Assembly: GCF_003992615.1 (NCBI RefSeq)
Contig: NZ_RZMY01000006.1
Span: forward strand, 310,001-374,000
From: Flagellimonas beolgyonensis
GTDB taxonomy: Bacteria; Bacteroidota; Bacteroidia; Flavobacteriales; Flavobacteriaceae
Reading direction: 5' to 3'
Length of the DNA: 64,000 nt
Shown: positions 6,562-15,333 of the stretch, one piece after another
Position numbering within the stretch: the stretch's first letter is position 1
Layout: each line of letters starts with the position of its first letter
Made by a program: the position numbers and the translations under genes
Notes under the pieces: generated by a model
What the model was told of the DNA's origin: nothing
Databases searched by the model: none
What the model saw: the letters and a program-made list of their open reading frames with translations, nothing else

Positions 6562-8817
6562 GTGCCAAAAACGTATAAAATAGTACTGACCGGCCGTGTC
6601 CAAGGGGTTGGTTTTCGACCCCATGTCTTCAATTTGGCCACAACTTTCCAATTGGACGGCACCGTTTCCAATAATGAGGAAGGGGTAATCATTGACCTCA
6701 CCGGCGATAAAGATCTGGTACATTCCTTTTATCGCATATTGGTAACTCAACCTCCAAAGGCCTCCAAGATCAAGGAACACCAACTTACTGAAACAACGTA
6801 CAAGGCATTTGATGGATTTTCCATTGTTCCCTCAAAAACAGCAGGAAAACTGAACCTACAGTTAACTCCGGATTTTGCCATTTGCGACGAATGCAAATCT
6901 GAAATTGTCGACAAGCACAACCGACGGTACCACTACCCCTTCACCACCTGTGTCAATTGTGGTCCCCGATGGGCCATCACCAATACATTCCCGTTCGAAA
7001 GGGATCATACCAATTTGGCCACTTATGACATGTGTGACTCGTGTGCCAAAGAGTATGGCAATCCATCAGACAGACGGTTCCATTCGCAAACGAACTCCTG
7101 TTCGGATTGTGGTATTACGCTTCAATTATCCACTGCCAATGGGGAGGTTGTTGCAACAGATCACCCGATTAAAAAGACCTCAGACCTCATAAAACAGGGA
7201 AAAATCGTTGCCATCAAAAATACCAGTGGTTACCTGTTGTGCTGCGATGCCAACAATACGGAAGTCATTAAAAAACTTAGGGAAAGAAAAAAAAGACCCA
7301 CGAAGCCCTTTGCCATTCTGTATCCATCGCTGGAACTTTTAAAACAGCAAGTAGAAATCAATACGGATCAAGAAAACTGCTTAACATCCCCTGAAAGTCC
7401 AATTGTAATCCTTCAAAGAACAGGTTTTCGCGGTGCGCTTGCCCTAGTTGAACTGGCTCCCCACCTGAACCAATTGGGGGTAATGCTCCCCTACTCCGGT
7501 ATCCTATATCTATTGGCCAACGAACTGCAAATCCCCATTGTGGCAACCAGCGGCAACATTCATGCTTCTCCCATTATCAGTGATGCTGCAGATGCGCATA
7601 AGGAATTGGCCAAAGTTGCCGATTACTTTTTGGACCATGACCTAAAAATCAGCAATCCCCAAGATGATTCCGTGGTCAAATACAGTGACCGTTACCAAGA
7701 AAAAATCATATTCAGGCGATCAAGGGGACTCAGCCCCAACTTTGATGCGGACGTGAAAACAGGCCAAAAAATCCTGGCCATGGGCGGGCATTTGAAAGGT
7801 ACAGTTGCCTTTCTGCCCAACGACTACCTCTATATCAGTCAATATCTCGGTAACTTAGATCATTTTGATGTCTTTGATCGTTATATGCAGACCACCCAAA
7901 AATTCATCAATCTGTTTGAAGAGCAACCCGAAGTTGTATTGGTGGACAAACATCCTGACTACAACAGCACCCGATACGGCATGGAGCTTGCAAAAAAATT
8001 CGATGTAAAACTTTATCAGATCCAACACCACAAGGCCCACTTTGCCTCGGTTTTGGGGGAACATAAACTTTATGATAAAAAATCACCCATACTTGGGGTG
8101 GTTTGGGATGGAACGGGCTATGGTGACGACGCACAAATTTGGGGCGGAGAATTTTTTACATACCAAGACGCGGTCATGGAACGTATTGGGCATTTTGAAT
8201 ATTATGATTGGCTTGCAGGCGATAAAATGGCCAAGGAACCCAGAATGTCATTTTTTTCATTGGCCAATGATGCCATGCAGAATGAAATCAAACAAAAGTT
8301 TACCAAAGAAGAAATCTCCATTTACAATCAATTAAAGCAAAAGGCATCTCTTAAAACCTCATCGGTAGGTCGCCTTTTTGATGCCGTGGCTTCCCTTTTG
8401 GGCCTTTGCGACTATAATACATATGAAGGAGAAGCTGCCATTATTCTGGAAAATCAAATCATCGATTATAGGCTTGAAAATTGCCAAGTCTATGCCTCGG
8501 AAATGGTAAATGGAATTGTTCCTACCCAGGAACTCTTCAATAATTTGTACGTTGATTTTAAAAATGGAACCCAAAAAGAGCAAGTCATTGCGAATTTTTT
8601 GTTCACCTTGGCAAACATTATCCTTAAAATGGCAGTGCAATCCAACGTCAAGGTAATTGCAGTAAGCGGTGGTGTTTTTCAGAATACTGTTTTGGTGGAT
8701 ATGCTAAAAGAATTGGCCGGCACCGAATACAAGCTATATTTTAATCGTAACTTAAGTCCAAACGATGAAAACATCTCTTTCGGGCAATTGATGTACTACC
8801 AAAACGTAAAACTTTGA
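6562..8817 (+). CDS. hypF: Carbamoyltransferase HypF
   Basis: HypF makes the cyanide ligand precursor by moving carbamoyl from carbamoyl phosphate to HypE. Domains in order: acylphosphatase (GRVQGVGFRPH, residues 11-21), a double zinc-finger region (C108, C111, C130, C133 and a second CxxC...CxxC set), a YrdC-like domain with KKRPTKPFAIL, and a Kae1/TobZ-like carbamoyltransferase domain with HHKAHFASV and WDGTGYGDD. The 751 residues are complete. The start is GTG, one base after the hyaD stop, so translation is probably coupled. Confidence 0.97.
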   Translation: MPKTYKIVLTGRVQGVGFRPHVFNLATTFQLDGTVSNNEEGVIIDLTGDKDLVHSFYRILVTQPPKASKIKEHQLTETTYKAFDGFSIVPSKTAGKLNLQLTPDFAICDECKSEIVDKHNRRYHYPFTTCVNCGPRWAITNTFPFERDHTNLATYDMCDSCAKEYGNPSDRRFHSQTNSCSDCGITLQLSTANGEVVATDHPIKKTSDLIKQGKIVAIKNTSGYLLCCDANNTEVIKKLRERKKRPTKPFAILYPSLELLKQQVEINTDQENCLTSPESPIVILQRTGFRGALALVELAPHLNQLGVMLPYSGILYLLANELQIPIVATSGNIHASPIISDAADAHKELAKVADYFLDHDLKISNPQDDSVVKYSDRYQEKIIFRRSRGLSPNFDADVKTGQKILAMGGHLKGTVAFLPNDYLYISQYLGNLDHFDVFDRYMQTTQKFINLFEEQPEVVLVDKHPDYNSTRYGMELAKKFDVKLYQIQHHKAHFASVLGEHKLYDKKSPILGVVWDGTGYGDDAQIWGGEFFTYQDAVMERIGHFEYYDWLAGDKMAKEPRMSFFSLANDAMQNEIKQKFTKEEISIYNQLKQKASLKTSSVGRLFDAVASLLGLCDYNTYEGEAAIILENQIIDYRLENCQVYASEMVNGIVPTQELFNNLYVDFKNGTQKEQVIANFLFTLANIILKMAVQSNVKVIAVSGGVFQNTVLVDMLKELAGTEYKLYFNRNLSPNDENISFGQLMYYQNVKL

Positions 8818-8820
8818 CCC

Positions 8821-9915
8821 ATGAAGTATTTGAGTGAATATCGCAACTTGGAGGCCACCAAAAAATACTTGGACCTTATTGAGAAAACAGCCACACAAAC
8901 TTGGAACATCATGGAAATTTGTGGGGGGCAAACCCACGGCTTGGTAAAAAATGGCATCATTAACCTGTTGCCAGAAAATGTACGTATGATTCATGGTCCA
9001 GGTTGTCCGGTTTGCGTTACCCCCCTCAACCTTATTGACAAGGCCATTGAATTGTTGGAAAACAGGGTAATTGTATGCTCTTTTGGGGATATGGTGCGTG
9101 TACCAGGAAGCAAAAAAAGTCTGTTGGAAGCCAAAGCCAATGGAGGTGACCTACGTATTCTGTATTCGCCATTGGAGGCAGTAAATATTGCCAAACAAAA
9201 TCCCGATAAGGAGGTGGTATTCTTTGCCGTTGGGTTTGAAACCACGGCACCGGCCAATGCACTTTCTATATTGCATGCGCAAAAAGAACAGGTCACCAAT
9301 TACTCCATTTTGGTTTCACATGTACTTGTTCCCCCTGCCATGGAAGGAATTTTGGACGATGAGCTCAGCACTATCGATGCTTTTTTGGGAGCTGGTCACG
9401 TTTGCGCCATTATGGGCATGGAAGAATACTACCCTTTGGTTGAAAAGTACAAAATACCTATTGTGATCACAGGTTTTGAACCCCTTGATTTGGTTCAGGG
9501 CATTTACATGGCGTTGTTACAACTGGAAAAAGGGGAATTCAAATTGGAAAACCAATATTCCCGTGTGGTGAAGGAGGAAGGAAATGTGGAAGCCAAAAGC
9601 ATGATGGCCTCCGTTTTTGAAATAGCCGATCGGGAATGGCGGGGCATTGGAACCATACCCAACAGCGGGTACCGACTAAAAAAGGAATTTCTGGCCTATG
9701 ATGCCGAAACCAAGTTCCAAATTAGTTCCATTACTACCCCCGAAAATTCGGCCTGTATTGCGGGCCAAATCCTAAAGGGTATTAAAAAGCCACACCAATG
9801 TGAACAATTTGGAAAAGCATGCACACCCGCCAATCCCATGGGAGCACCCATGGTATCTTCTGAAGGTGCTTGTGCGGCCTATTACCATTTTTCAAACAAT
9901 TTAATACCATCTTAA
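8821..9915 (+). CDS. hypD: Hydrogenase maturation scaffold HypD
   Basis: HypD is the iron-sulfur scaffold on which the Fe(CN)2CO group is built together with HypC. Conserved motifs seen are MEICGGQTHGLVKNGI, IHGPGCPVCVTP, FAVGFETTAP and the C-terminal cysteine region KACTPANPMGAPMVSSEGAC that holds part of the [4Fe-4S] cluster. At 364 residues it is of usual size. It starts 3 bp after hypF and ends 2 bp before hypE. Confidence 0.98.
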   Translation: MKYLSEYRNLEATKKYLDLIEKTATQTWNIMEICGGQTHGLVKNGIINLLPENVRMIHGPGCPVCVTPLNLIDKAIELLENRVIVCSFGDMVRVPGSKKSLLEAKANGGDLRILYSPLEAVNIAKQNPDKEVVFFAVGFETTAPANALSILHAQKEQVTNYSILVSHVLVPPAMEGILDDELSTIDAFLGAGHVCAIMGMEEYYPLVEKYKIPIVITGFEPLDLVQGIYMALLQLEKGEFKLENQYSRVVKEEGNVEAKSMMASVFEIADREWRGIGTIPNSGYRLKKEFLAYDAETKFQISSITTPENSACIAGQILKGIKKPHQCEQFGKACTPANPMGAPMVSSEGACAAYYHFSNNLIPS

Positions 9916-9917
9916 CC

Positions 9918-10943
9918 ATGGGCCGAAAAGATATAGGATACGAAACCATCAACTTGGGTCATGGAAGCGGAGGCCTTATGACCCGTGACCTTTTGGATCA
10001 AATCATTTTTGAAACCTTCAGCAACCCTTATCTGGACCAAAAACACGATGGTTCGATCATTAAAGTGGATGGGGAACTTGCCATTTCCACCGATAGCTTT
10101 GTGGTGTCCCCCATCTTTTTCAAAGGAGGGAACATAGGGGAACTGGCCGTGAACGGTACGGTGAACGATGTGGCCATGTGCGGCGCAGACCCCAAATTTC
10201 TATCCCTGGCGTTTGTCGTGGAAGAAGGTTTGCCCATGGATGATTTTGTAAAAATCGTGGAATCCATCAAAAAAACGGCCGATACTGCCGGAGTACAGAT
10301 CATTACGGGAGACACGAAGGTCGTGGAACGTGGTAAGGGCGATAAAATCTTTATCAACACCACTGGCTTTGGCAAAGTGCATCCCAAAGCGCATATATCA
10401 GTCGGTAAAATAAAAGCAGGGGATAAAATCATCATCAGTGGCCCAGTGGCCCAACATGGCATGGCCATCATGTCGCAACGCGATGGGCTGGAATTTGAAT
10501 CCACTATTTTGAGTGATACCACCAACCTTAACTTTTTGGTGAACGATCTGTTGGATGCCTTTGGGGATCAGATCCATTTGTTCCGTGACCCAACCCGAGG
10601 AGGATTGGCCAGTGTACTATCTGAAATTGCAAACGACACCACTATGGGCGTTTCCATCAAGGAAACGGAGATACCGTTGGATGACCAAGTGGCCGCAGCC
10701 TGTGAAATTTTGGGTCTCGACCCTCTATTTGTGGCCAATGAAGGCATATTTGTCACCATCGTCGCTGCAGCAATCGCTGAGGATGTTTTGGCGCTCATGA
10801 AAAATCATGAGAAAAGCCCAAGGGCGGCCTGTATCGGTGAATTTACCAACGAGCATCCCAAAAAAGTTGTCATGCATAGCATCATTGGTGGCAAACGGAT
10901 GGTAACGCCTTTGCTGGGCGAACAACTGCCACGAATCTGTTAG
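9918..10943 (+). CDS. hypE: Carbamoyl dehydratase HypE
   Basis: HypE turns the carbamoyl group on its C-terminal cysteine into thiocyanate with ATP and hands CN to the HypCD complex. It has the PurM/SelD-like fold motifs LGHGSGGLMTRDL and FRDPTRGGLA and ends in LPRIC, where the last Cys is the carbamoylated residue. The ATG at 9918 (MGRKDIGYETINLGHGSGG) is preferred to a longer start within hypD. It is the last gene of the rightward operon, and its 3' end overlaps the converging nickel transporter gene by 4 bp. Confidence 0.97.
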   Translation: MGRKDIGYETINLGHGSGGLMTRDLLDQIIFETFSNPYLDQKHDGSIIKVDGELAISTDSFVVSPIFFKGGNIGELAVNGTVNDVAMCGADPKFLSLAFVVEEGLPMDDFVKIVESIKKTADTAGVQIITGDTKVVERGKGDKIFINTTGFGKVHPKAHISVGKIKAGDKIIISGPVAQHGMAIMSQRDGLEFESTILSDTTNLNFLVNDLLDAFGDQIHLFRDPTRGGLASVLSEIANDTTMGVSIKETEIPLDDQVAAACEILGLDPLFVANEGIFVTIVAAAIAEDVLALMKNHEKSPRAACIGEFTNEHPKKVVMHSIIGGKRMVTPLLGEQLPRIC

Positions 10944-11647
10944 GAACTGAAAATCCAATAAACTCCAATTACAATGGCGAAAAGTCCACCCGCCATTCGA
11001 ATACCATTGAAGAACATTTCACTATGCCCGTTCTTTGCGATGGATGATACTTTACCTATTACAAAGGCAAAGGTGATCATGGCCACAAGTATTCCCGCTG
11101 CGAAACCAATAATATAGGCAATCGAATTGGCTTGTGTTTCAAAACCCAAAACGGGAAGGAACAACAAAAAATGTGAAATACCGGCCAAACCGTGTAAAAT
11201 ACCAATGGAGAAGGACGCAAGATTATTCTGTTTCAATTTTTCGCTATGCGAATGGTGATGTGAGGTTGATTGATCATGTTTGTGCTCATGGGTATGGATC
11301 ACAGGTGTGTTTTCCGCATGAACATGCAAATGCTTGTGCTTTTTTCGCTTTTTGAAGATACGGTACATGGCCCAAAAGCCTATCCCGACCAAAACGAACC
11401 CGACCAATTGCTCACTGTATTTGGAAATGGCATCCACAGGAATCACCTCTTTAAAAACCGCAAACAAAAGTCCGATGGCAATCATCCCGACCAAATGGCC
11501 GATGCCCCAAAAAAGTCCGATTTTCCATGCTTTCCGCTTGGATTCAATGGCGAAGGGGGCAACTGCCGCCAAATGGTCCGGACCGGCAATAACATGCAGT
11601 ATGGAGGCTATCAAGCCCGCGGTCAACGGAAAGGTGGTGTCCATCAT
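10940..11647 (-). CDS. Probable nickel transporter (UreH/NiCoT-like) with cytoplasmic His-rich loop
   Basis: This is a membrane protein of about six helices. The first helix carries LHVIAGPDHLAAVAPFA, close to the H-x4-5-DH metal signature of nickel/cobalt permeases and the UreH branch. A central hydrophilic loop is rich in histidine (KHKHLHVHAENT, HTHEHKHDQ, HHHSHSE). A second repeat, ISHFLLFLPVLGF, follows. The start at 11647 (MMDTTFPLTAGL) fits homologues; a GTG at 11698 would add a weak extension. The gene converges on hypE with a 4-bp overlap and most likely supplies nickel to HypA/HypB. Substrate is inferred from motif and position. The order could change if the gene is transcribed alone. 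Confidence 0.8.
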   Translation of the reverse strand: MMDTTFPLTAGLIASILHVIAGPDHLAAVAPFAIESKRKAWKIGLFWGIGHLVGMIAIGLLFAVFKEVIPVDAISKYSEQLVGFVLVGIGFWAMYRIFKKRKKHKHLHVHAENTPVIHTHEHKHDQSTSHHHSHSEKLKQNNLASFSIGILHGLAGISHFLLFLPVLGFETQANSIAYIIGFAAGILVAMITFAFVIGKVSSIAKNGHSEMFFNGIRMAGGLFAIVIGVYWIFSS

Positions 11648-11836
11648 TTTGGTTAGGAATACTACTGATAAAACTACAATTTTCAGCTTTTGCCACACCT
11701 GATAATAATCAATTTATCCCTGAAGTAAATGTTGTAAAAAACAAAGGCCACTAGGCCCAATTTCATTTATATTTATGCAAAAAGCAGGGTAAGTTCAAGC
11801 AAATTTCAACCCAAGACCTGCTCCCAAAAGTTGACA

Positions 11837-12994
11837 ATGTCCAAAGATGCCACCATGGTCCGTCCCGAAATTTTTATTTTACGAAAAGAGCTTCATGCCC
11901 ACCCGGAACTGTCGGGTTTGGAACATAGCACAAAAAAGCGCATTCAAAAGTTTGTTGCGGAACATGGACCTTCAGCCCAAATCCAGAATTTGGGAGAAAC
12001 GGGTTTTGCTGTGGTTTATGAATTCGCCGAAAAAGGAAAAACCATTGCGATTCGGTGTGAGTTGGATGCACTGCCCATTCTGGAAACCAATACATTTTCC
12101 CATAAATCACAAACTAATGGAGTATCCCATAAATGTGGCCATGATGGCCATATGGCCATCGTTTCCGGATTATTGTTTTGGTTGGAATCACGGCCAAACC
12201 TTCATGGTAAGGTAGTCTTGCTTTTTCAACCGGCCGAAGAAACCGGAAAGGGTGCCGAAAACATCGTTACTAATGAAACGTTCAAAGCATTGAATATCGA
12301 TTACCTGTTTGCACTGCACAACATCCCCAAAGAACCTTTGCACAGTATCATATTGCCTTCCAAAGGATTTTCGGCAGAAGTCATCAGTCTGATCATTGCC
12401 CTCAAAGGGAAGGAATCCCATGCCTCTGAACCGGAAAACGGGATAAATCCTGCTTTGGCCTTATCACAAATCATACAGGATATGGAACGATTGAAGGTCA
12501 CGGATCCCACCTATGATCATTTTGCCCTCCTCACCCCTGTTCACCTAAGCATGGGCGAAAAAGCATATGGCATTTCACCGGCGGATGCCGAACTGCATTA
12601 TACGCTACGAACATGGAACAACAAACAGATGGAGCTGTTGAAAACAAATGTTTTGGATATCGTGCAAAGGATTTGTGCCCAATATGGGTTGAACCATACA
12701 TCGAAATGGATCGAATATTTCCCGGCAAGCAACAACGCCCCGGAATGTTGCACTACGATAAAAAAAGCGGCGAAAGAACTAAATCTAAACCTTATCGAAA
12801 AGCCCCACCCCTTTAAATTTGGGGAAGATTTTGGTTGGTACGCCAAGACCTACAAATGTGCCATGTTTGGCTTGGGAGCAGGCATCAACACCCCTGCGCT
12901 GCATAACGCCGATTATGATTTCCCCGATGAAATAATAGAGACGGGCATTGCCCTGTTTATTTCTATAATTAGAAACCTATTGACTCAAGACTGA
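11837..12994 (+). CDS. M20D-family amidohydrolase (peptidase/aminoacylase type)
   Basis: A zinc-dependent amidohydrolase related to hippurate and indole-acetyl-amino-acid hydrolases. Motifs seen: LRKELHAHPELSGLE at the N-terminus, RCELDALPI, HKCGHDGHMA (metal-binding Cys/His) and LFQPAEETGKGA (catalytic Glu pair). The C-terminal ALHNADYDFPDE matches the last metal-ligand region. The ATG at 11837 is taken over a TTG two codons upstream. The length of 385 is typical. The physiological amide substrate cannot be read from sequence. A loose inverted repeat, AGCAGG/CCTGCT, lies in the leader just upstream. Confidence 0.9.
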   Translation: MSKDATMVRPEIFILRKELHAHPELSGLEHSTKKRIQKFVAEHGPSAQIQNLGETGFAVVYEFAEKGKTIAIRCELDALPILETNTFSHKSQTNGVSHKCGHDGHMAIVSGLLFWLESRPNLHGKVVLLFQPAEETGKGAENIVTNETFKALNIDYLFALHNIPKEPLHSIILPSKGFSAEVISLIIALKGKESHASEPENGINPALALSQIIQDMERLKVTDPTYDHFALLTPVHLSMGEKAYGISPADAELHYTLRTWNNKQMELLKTNVLDIVQRICAQYGLNHTSKWIEYFPASNNAPECCTTIKKAAKELNLNLIEKPHPFKFGEDFGWYAKTYKCAMFGLGAGINTPALHNADYDFPDEIIETGIALFISIIRNLLTQD

Positions 12995-13046
12995 ATTAAT
13001 CCGTAATTTAGTGTAGAACACCCCGTTTGCACCAAAACCCTCTGAA

Positions 13047-13394
13047 ATGGAAAGAAAAACAGACATTAAGCTACGCTGTTGGATCGATGTTGATGGACAA
13101 AAGTTTTTTGGGCCGGGGCGTGCTGTCCTGCTACAACACATCCATGAGCAAGGTTCCATTTCCAAAGCGGCCAAGGTCATGGGCATGTCCTACAAAAAGG
13201 CCTGGGCCATGGTCGATGATATGAACCATAAAGGAAAACAACCCTACGTGGTGCTGCACAAAGGAGGAACTAGTGGTGGCGGTGCCGAATTGACGGAAAC
13301 CGGTAAAGCTGTATTGAACGCATTCAACGATTTGAGTCATAAACTATCCCAAACGTTGAGCTCCGAACAACAGCAACTCATGAAACTTATTTAA
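13047..13394 (+). CDS. Stand-alone ModE-type winged-helix regulator
   Basis: The 115 residues match the N-terminal DNA-binding domain of ModE: LLQHIHEQGSISKAAKVMG is the helix-turn-helix, followed by SYKKAWAMVDDMN and the GGGAELTETGKAVL wing. The C-terminal molybdate-binding (MOP) domains of full ModE are absent, as in many Bacteroidota homologues. It lies 15 bp from the converging end of the molybdenum-cofactor operon, so regulation of MoCo genes is the natural guess. How it would sense molybdate is unclear. Confidence 0.85.
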   Translation: MERKTDIKLRCWIDVDGQKFFGPGRAVLLQHIHEQGSISKAAKVMGMSYKKAWAMVDDMNHKGKQPYVVLHKGGTSGGGAELTETGKAVLNAFNDLSHKLSQTLSSEQQQLMKLI

Positions 13395-13409
13395 AAGTGA
13401 TAAAGGACA

Positions 13410-14165
13410 TTAAATTTTGATGGCAAACCCGTGTAGCAAAATCAACCGTAATCCCACGTACAACACCAAAATACTGGTCAAGATGCCCAAAAATTTCAGG
13501 TTGAATTTTTTATTGGACAGATAGGATCCTATACTACCTCCAACAACCACTGCAATGATCAATTGCACCATTAGACCTTGATTCAGTTTAAAAGTGCCGG
13601 CCACATGCAATCCGATGAGGCCTGAGATGGAATTCACCAAAATAAAAACGGATGCAAGGGAAGCCACAACCCTGGGGTTGGCCCACTTCAATAAATTGAG
13701 CACGGGGGATAAAAAAATACCGCCACCAATTCCGGAAATCCCGGAAAGGAGGCCAATACTACCGCCCAAAATAATTTTTTTGGAGTTGGAAAATTCCTTG
13801 GAATCGAATTTTTTCTTGATAAAGCGAAGCAGCATAAAAACCCCGGCCAAAATCAATGCACCGCCTAAAACCATGAAAAATGCCTTTTGGGAAAGCCGCA
13901 CCTGAGCACCCAAATACGCAAAGGGAATACTGAAGACCAAGAAGGGCCAGAACATTTTCAAATTGAACACTTTATTTTTTATAAAAACAAGGGTGCCAAT
14001 GGTAACCACACAAATGTTCAAGATTAGAGCAGTGGAACGAATTTCATAGAAATCCGTCAGAAACAAACTGAGAATGGCCAAATAGCTAGATCCCCCACCA
14101 AAACCAACGGAACTATAAAAAAGGGCTATCAAAAAGAAAACAATGGGTAGGTATTCCACGGACAT
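13410..14165 (-). CDS. TauE/SafE (TSUP) family permease
   Basis: An integral membrane protein of 251 residues with about eight helices and the two-fold repeat of the TSUP family; FGGGSSYLAILSL near the start and GIGGGIFLSPVLNLLKWANP mark the two half repeats. Family members export sulfite, sulfoacetate or related anions. It is the last gene of the MoCo operon, 1 bp after moeA, which suggests a job tied to sulfur or oxyanion handling, such as removing sulfite produced by or meant for a molybdoenzyme. The substrate is unproven. Confidence 0.85.
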   Translation of the reverse strand: MSVEYLPIVFFLIALFYSSVGFGGGSSYLAILSLFLTDFYEIRSTALILNICVVTIGTLVFIKNKVFNLKMFWPFLVFSIPFAYLGAQVRLSQKAFFMVLGGALILAGVFMLLRFIKKKFDSKEFSNSKKIILGGSIGLLSGISGIGGGIFLSPVLNLLKWANPRVVASLASVFILVNSISGLIGLHVAGTFKLNQGLMVQLIIAVVVGGSIGSYLSNKKFNLKFLGILTSILVLYVGLRLILLHGFAIKI

Positions 14166-14166
14166 A

Positions 14167-15333
14167 TCAGGAAATCAATTTGCATTCCACCAAATCCCCA
14201 GCTGCCCTTTTCCCTCCTGCTTCCACAAAGGCCAAGGCATTACCCAATGCCATGGATTGGATCATGGAAGAGCCCTGACCATCCAAAATTTCTACCAATC
14301 CGTCCACAATTCCCGCTTTTAAAAAAGAGGGACGGTCAAATCGACTTTCGTAGGGATGTTTCATGGGAAAATGATAGCTTGGTAGCCCAAGCTCCGAATA
14401 ACCACTCAATTTTTGAAGCATTGGCAACACATAGATATAAAAACAAGTCAGGGAAGATGCAGGATTACCGGGCAGGGCAAACACAAATTGATTGGCCTTT
14501 CTTCCAAAAAACAAAGGTTTTCCCGGTTTTTGAAACACTTTATAAAACAACTCCTCAACCCCGTTTTCCTCCAGCGCCTGTTTTACAAAATCATAATCCC
14601 CCACGGAAATGCCCCCTGAGAGCAAAAGCACATCACAAGTTTGCAATGCCTCACCGATACTTCTTTTGGTGGCTTCAAAATCGTCTGCAACCTGTTTGGT
14701 TTGCTGACATTCAAATCCGAATTGCTTCATGGCACCCGTTAAAGCAAAACTGTTGGATTCATAGATCTGACCTTCGGATTTGGGTTGACCCGGTTGCACC
14801 AATTCATTGCCCGTGGTAATCAAATTGATGGTCGGTTTGGAAAATACCAGAACCTGTTCCAGGCCCAAACTGCCCAAAAGTCCCATAGATCTCGGGTTCA
14901 AAACATGGCCCGCTTCAAAGACGCGTTGACCTTCCTTCAATTCGCCTCCTTTTTTACGGATATTCTGTCCCATTTTGGGCAATTCCTCCAATAAAAGGAT
15001 ATTTCCTTCCACCTTGGTTTTTTCCTGCATCATCACCGCCGATGCACTTTCCGGAACTCTGGCTCCCGTGAAAATTCGTACGGCTTCACCTGCTTTCAAC
15101 GCGATTGAATTTGTGTCACCTGCCGCCACTTCACCAACAATGTTATATTCCTGAAAAATGCCGCAAAGCGCATACCCATCCATGGCGGAATTGTCAAATG
15201 CTGGCATATCAAAAGGAGCCTTGACCTCATCGACCAAAGCATAACCCATGGCATCCAACAAAGGTTTGTGCACAGTTTGAAGTGCAACTCCCTGTTGTTG
15301 AACTATTTTAAGTGCTTCCTCTATAGTTACCAT
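14167..15333 (-). CDS. moeA: Molybdopterin molybdenumtransferase MoeA
   Basis: MoeA inserts molybdate into adenylylated molybdopterin. The sequence shows the N-terminal AFDNSAMDGYAL segment, FTGARVPESASAVMMQE, the nucleotide-binding region with TTGNELVQPG, LSGGISVGDYDFVK and FALPGNPASSLTCF. Its 388 residues match the family. The start ATG overlaps the moaA stop (ATGA), showing translational coupling within the operon. Confidence 0.97.
   Translation of the reverse strand: MVTIEEALKIVQQQGVALQTVHKPLLDAMGYALVDEVKAPFDMPAFDNSAMDGYALCGIFQEYNIVGEVAAGDTNSIALKAGEAVRIFTGARVPESASAVMMQEKTKVEGNILLLEELPKMGQNIRKKGGELKEGQRVFEAGHVLNPRSMGLLGSLGLEQVLVFSKPTINLITTGNELVQPGQPKSEGQIYESNSFALTGAMKQFGFECQQTKQVADDFEATKRSIGEALQTCDVLLLSGGISVGDYDFVKQALEENGVEELFYKVFQKPGKPLFFGRKANQFVFALPGNPASSLTCFYIYVLPMLQKLSGYSELGLPSYHFPMKHPYESRFDRPSFLKAGIVDGLVEILDGQGSSMIQSMALGNALAFVEAGGKRAAGDLVECKLIS

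Noticed and set aside
11740-11836. Inverted repeat AGCAGG...CCTGCT in the leader of the M20 amidohydrolase, and GGCC pairs nearby, as a riboswitch
   Set aside because: Arms are short, the loop is about 30 nt and no known riboswitch core is visible.
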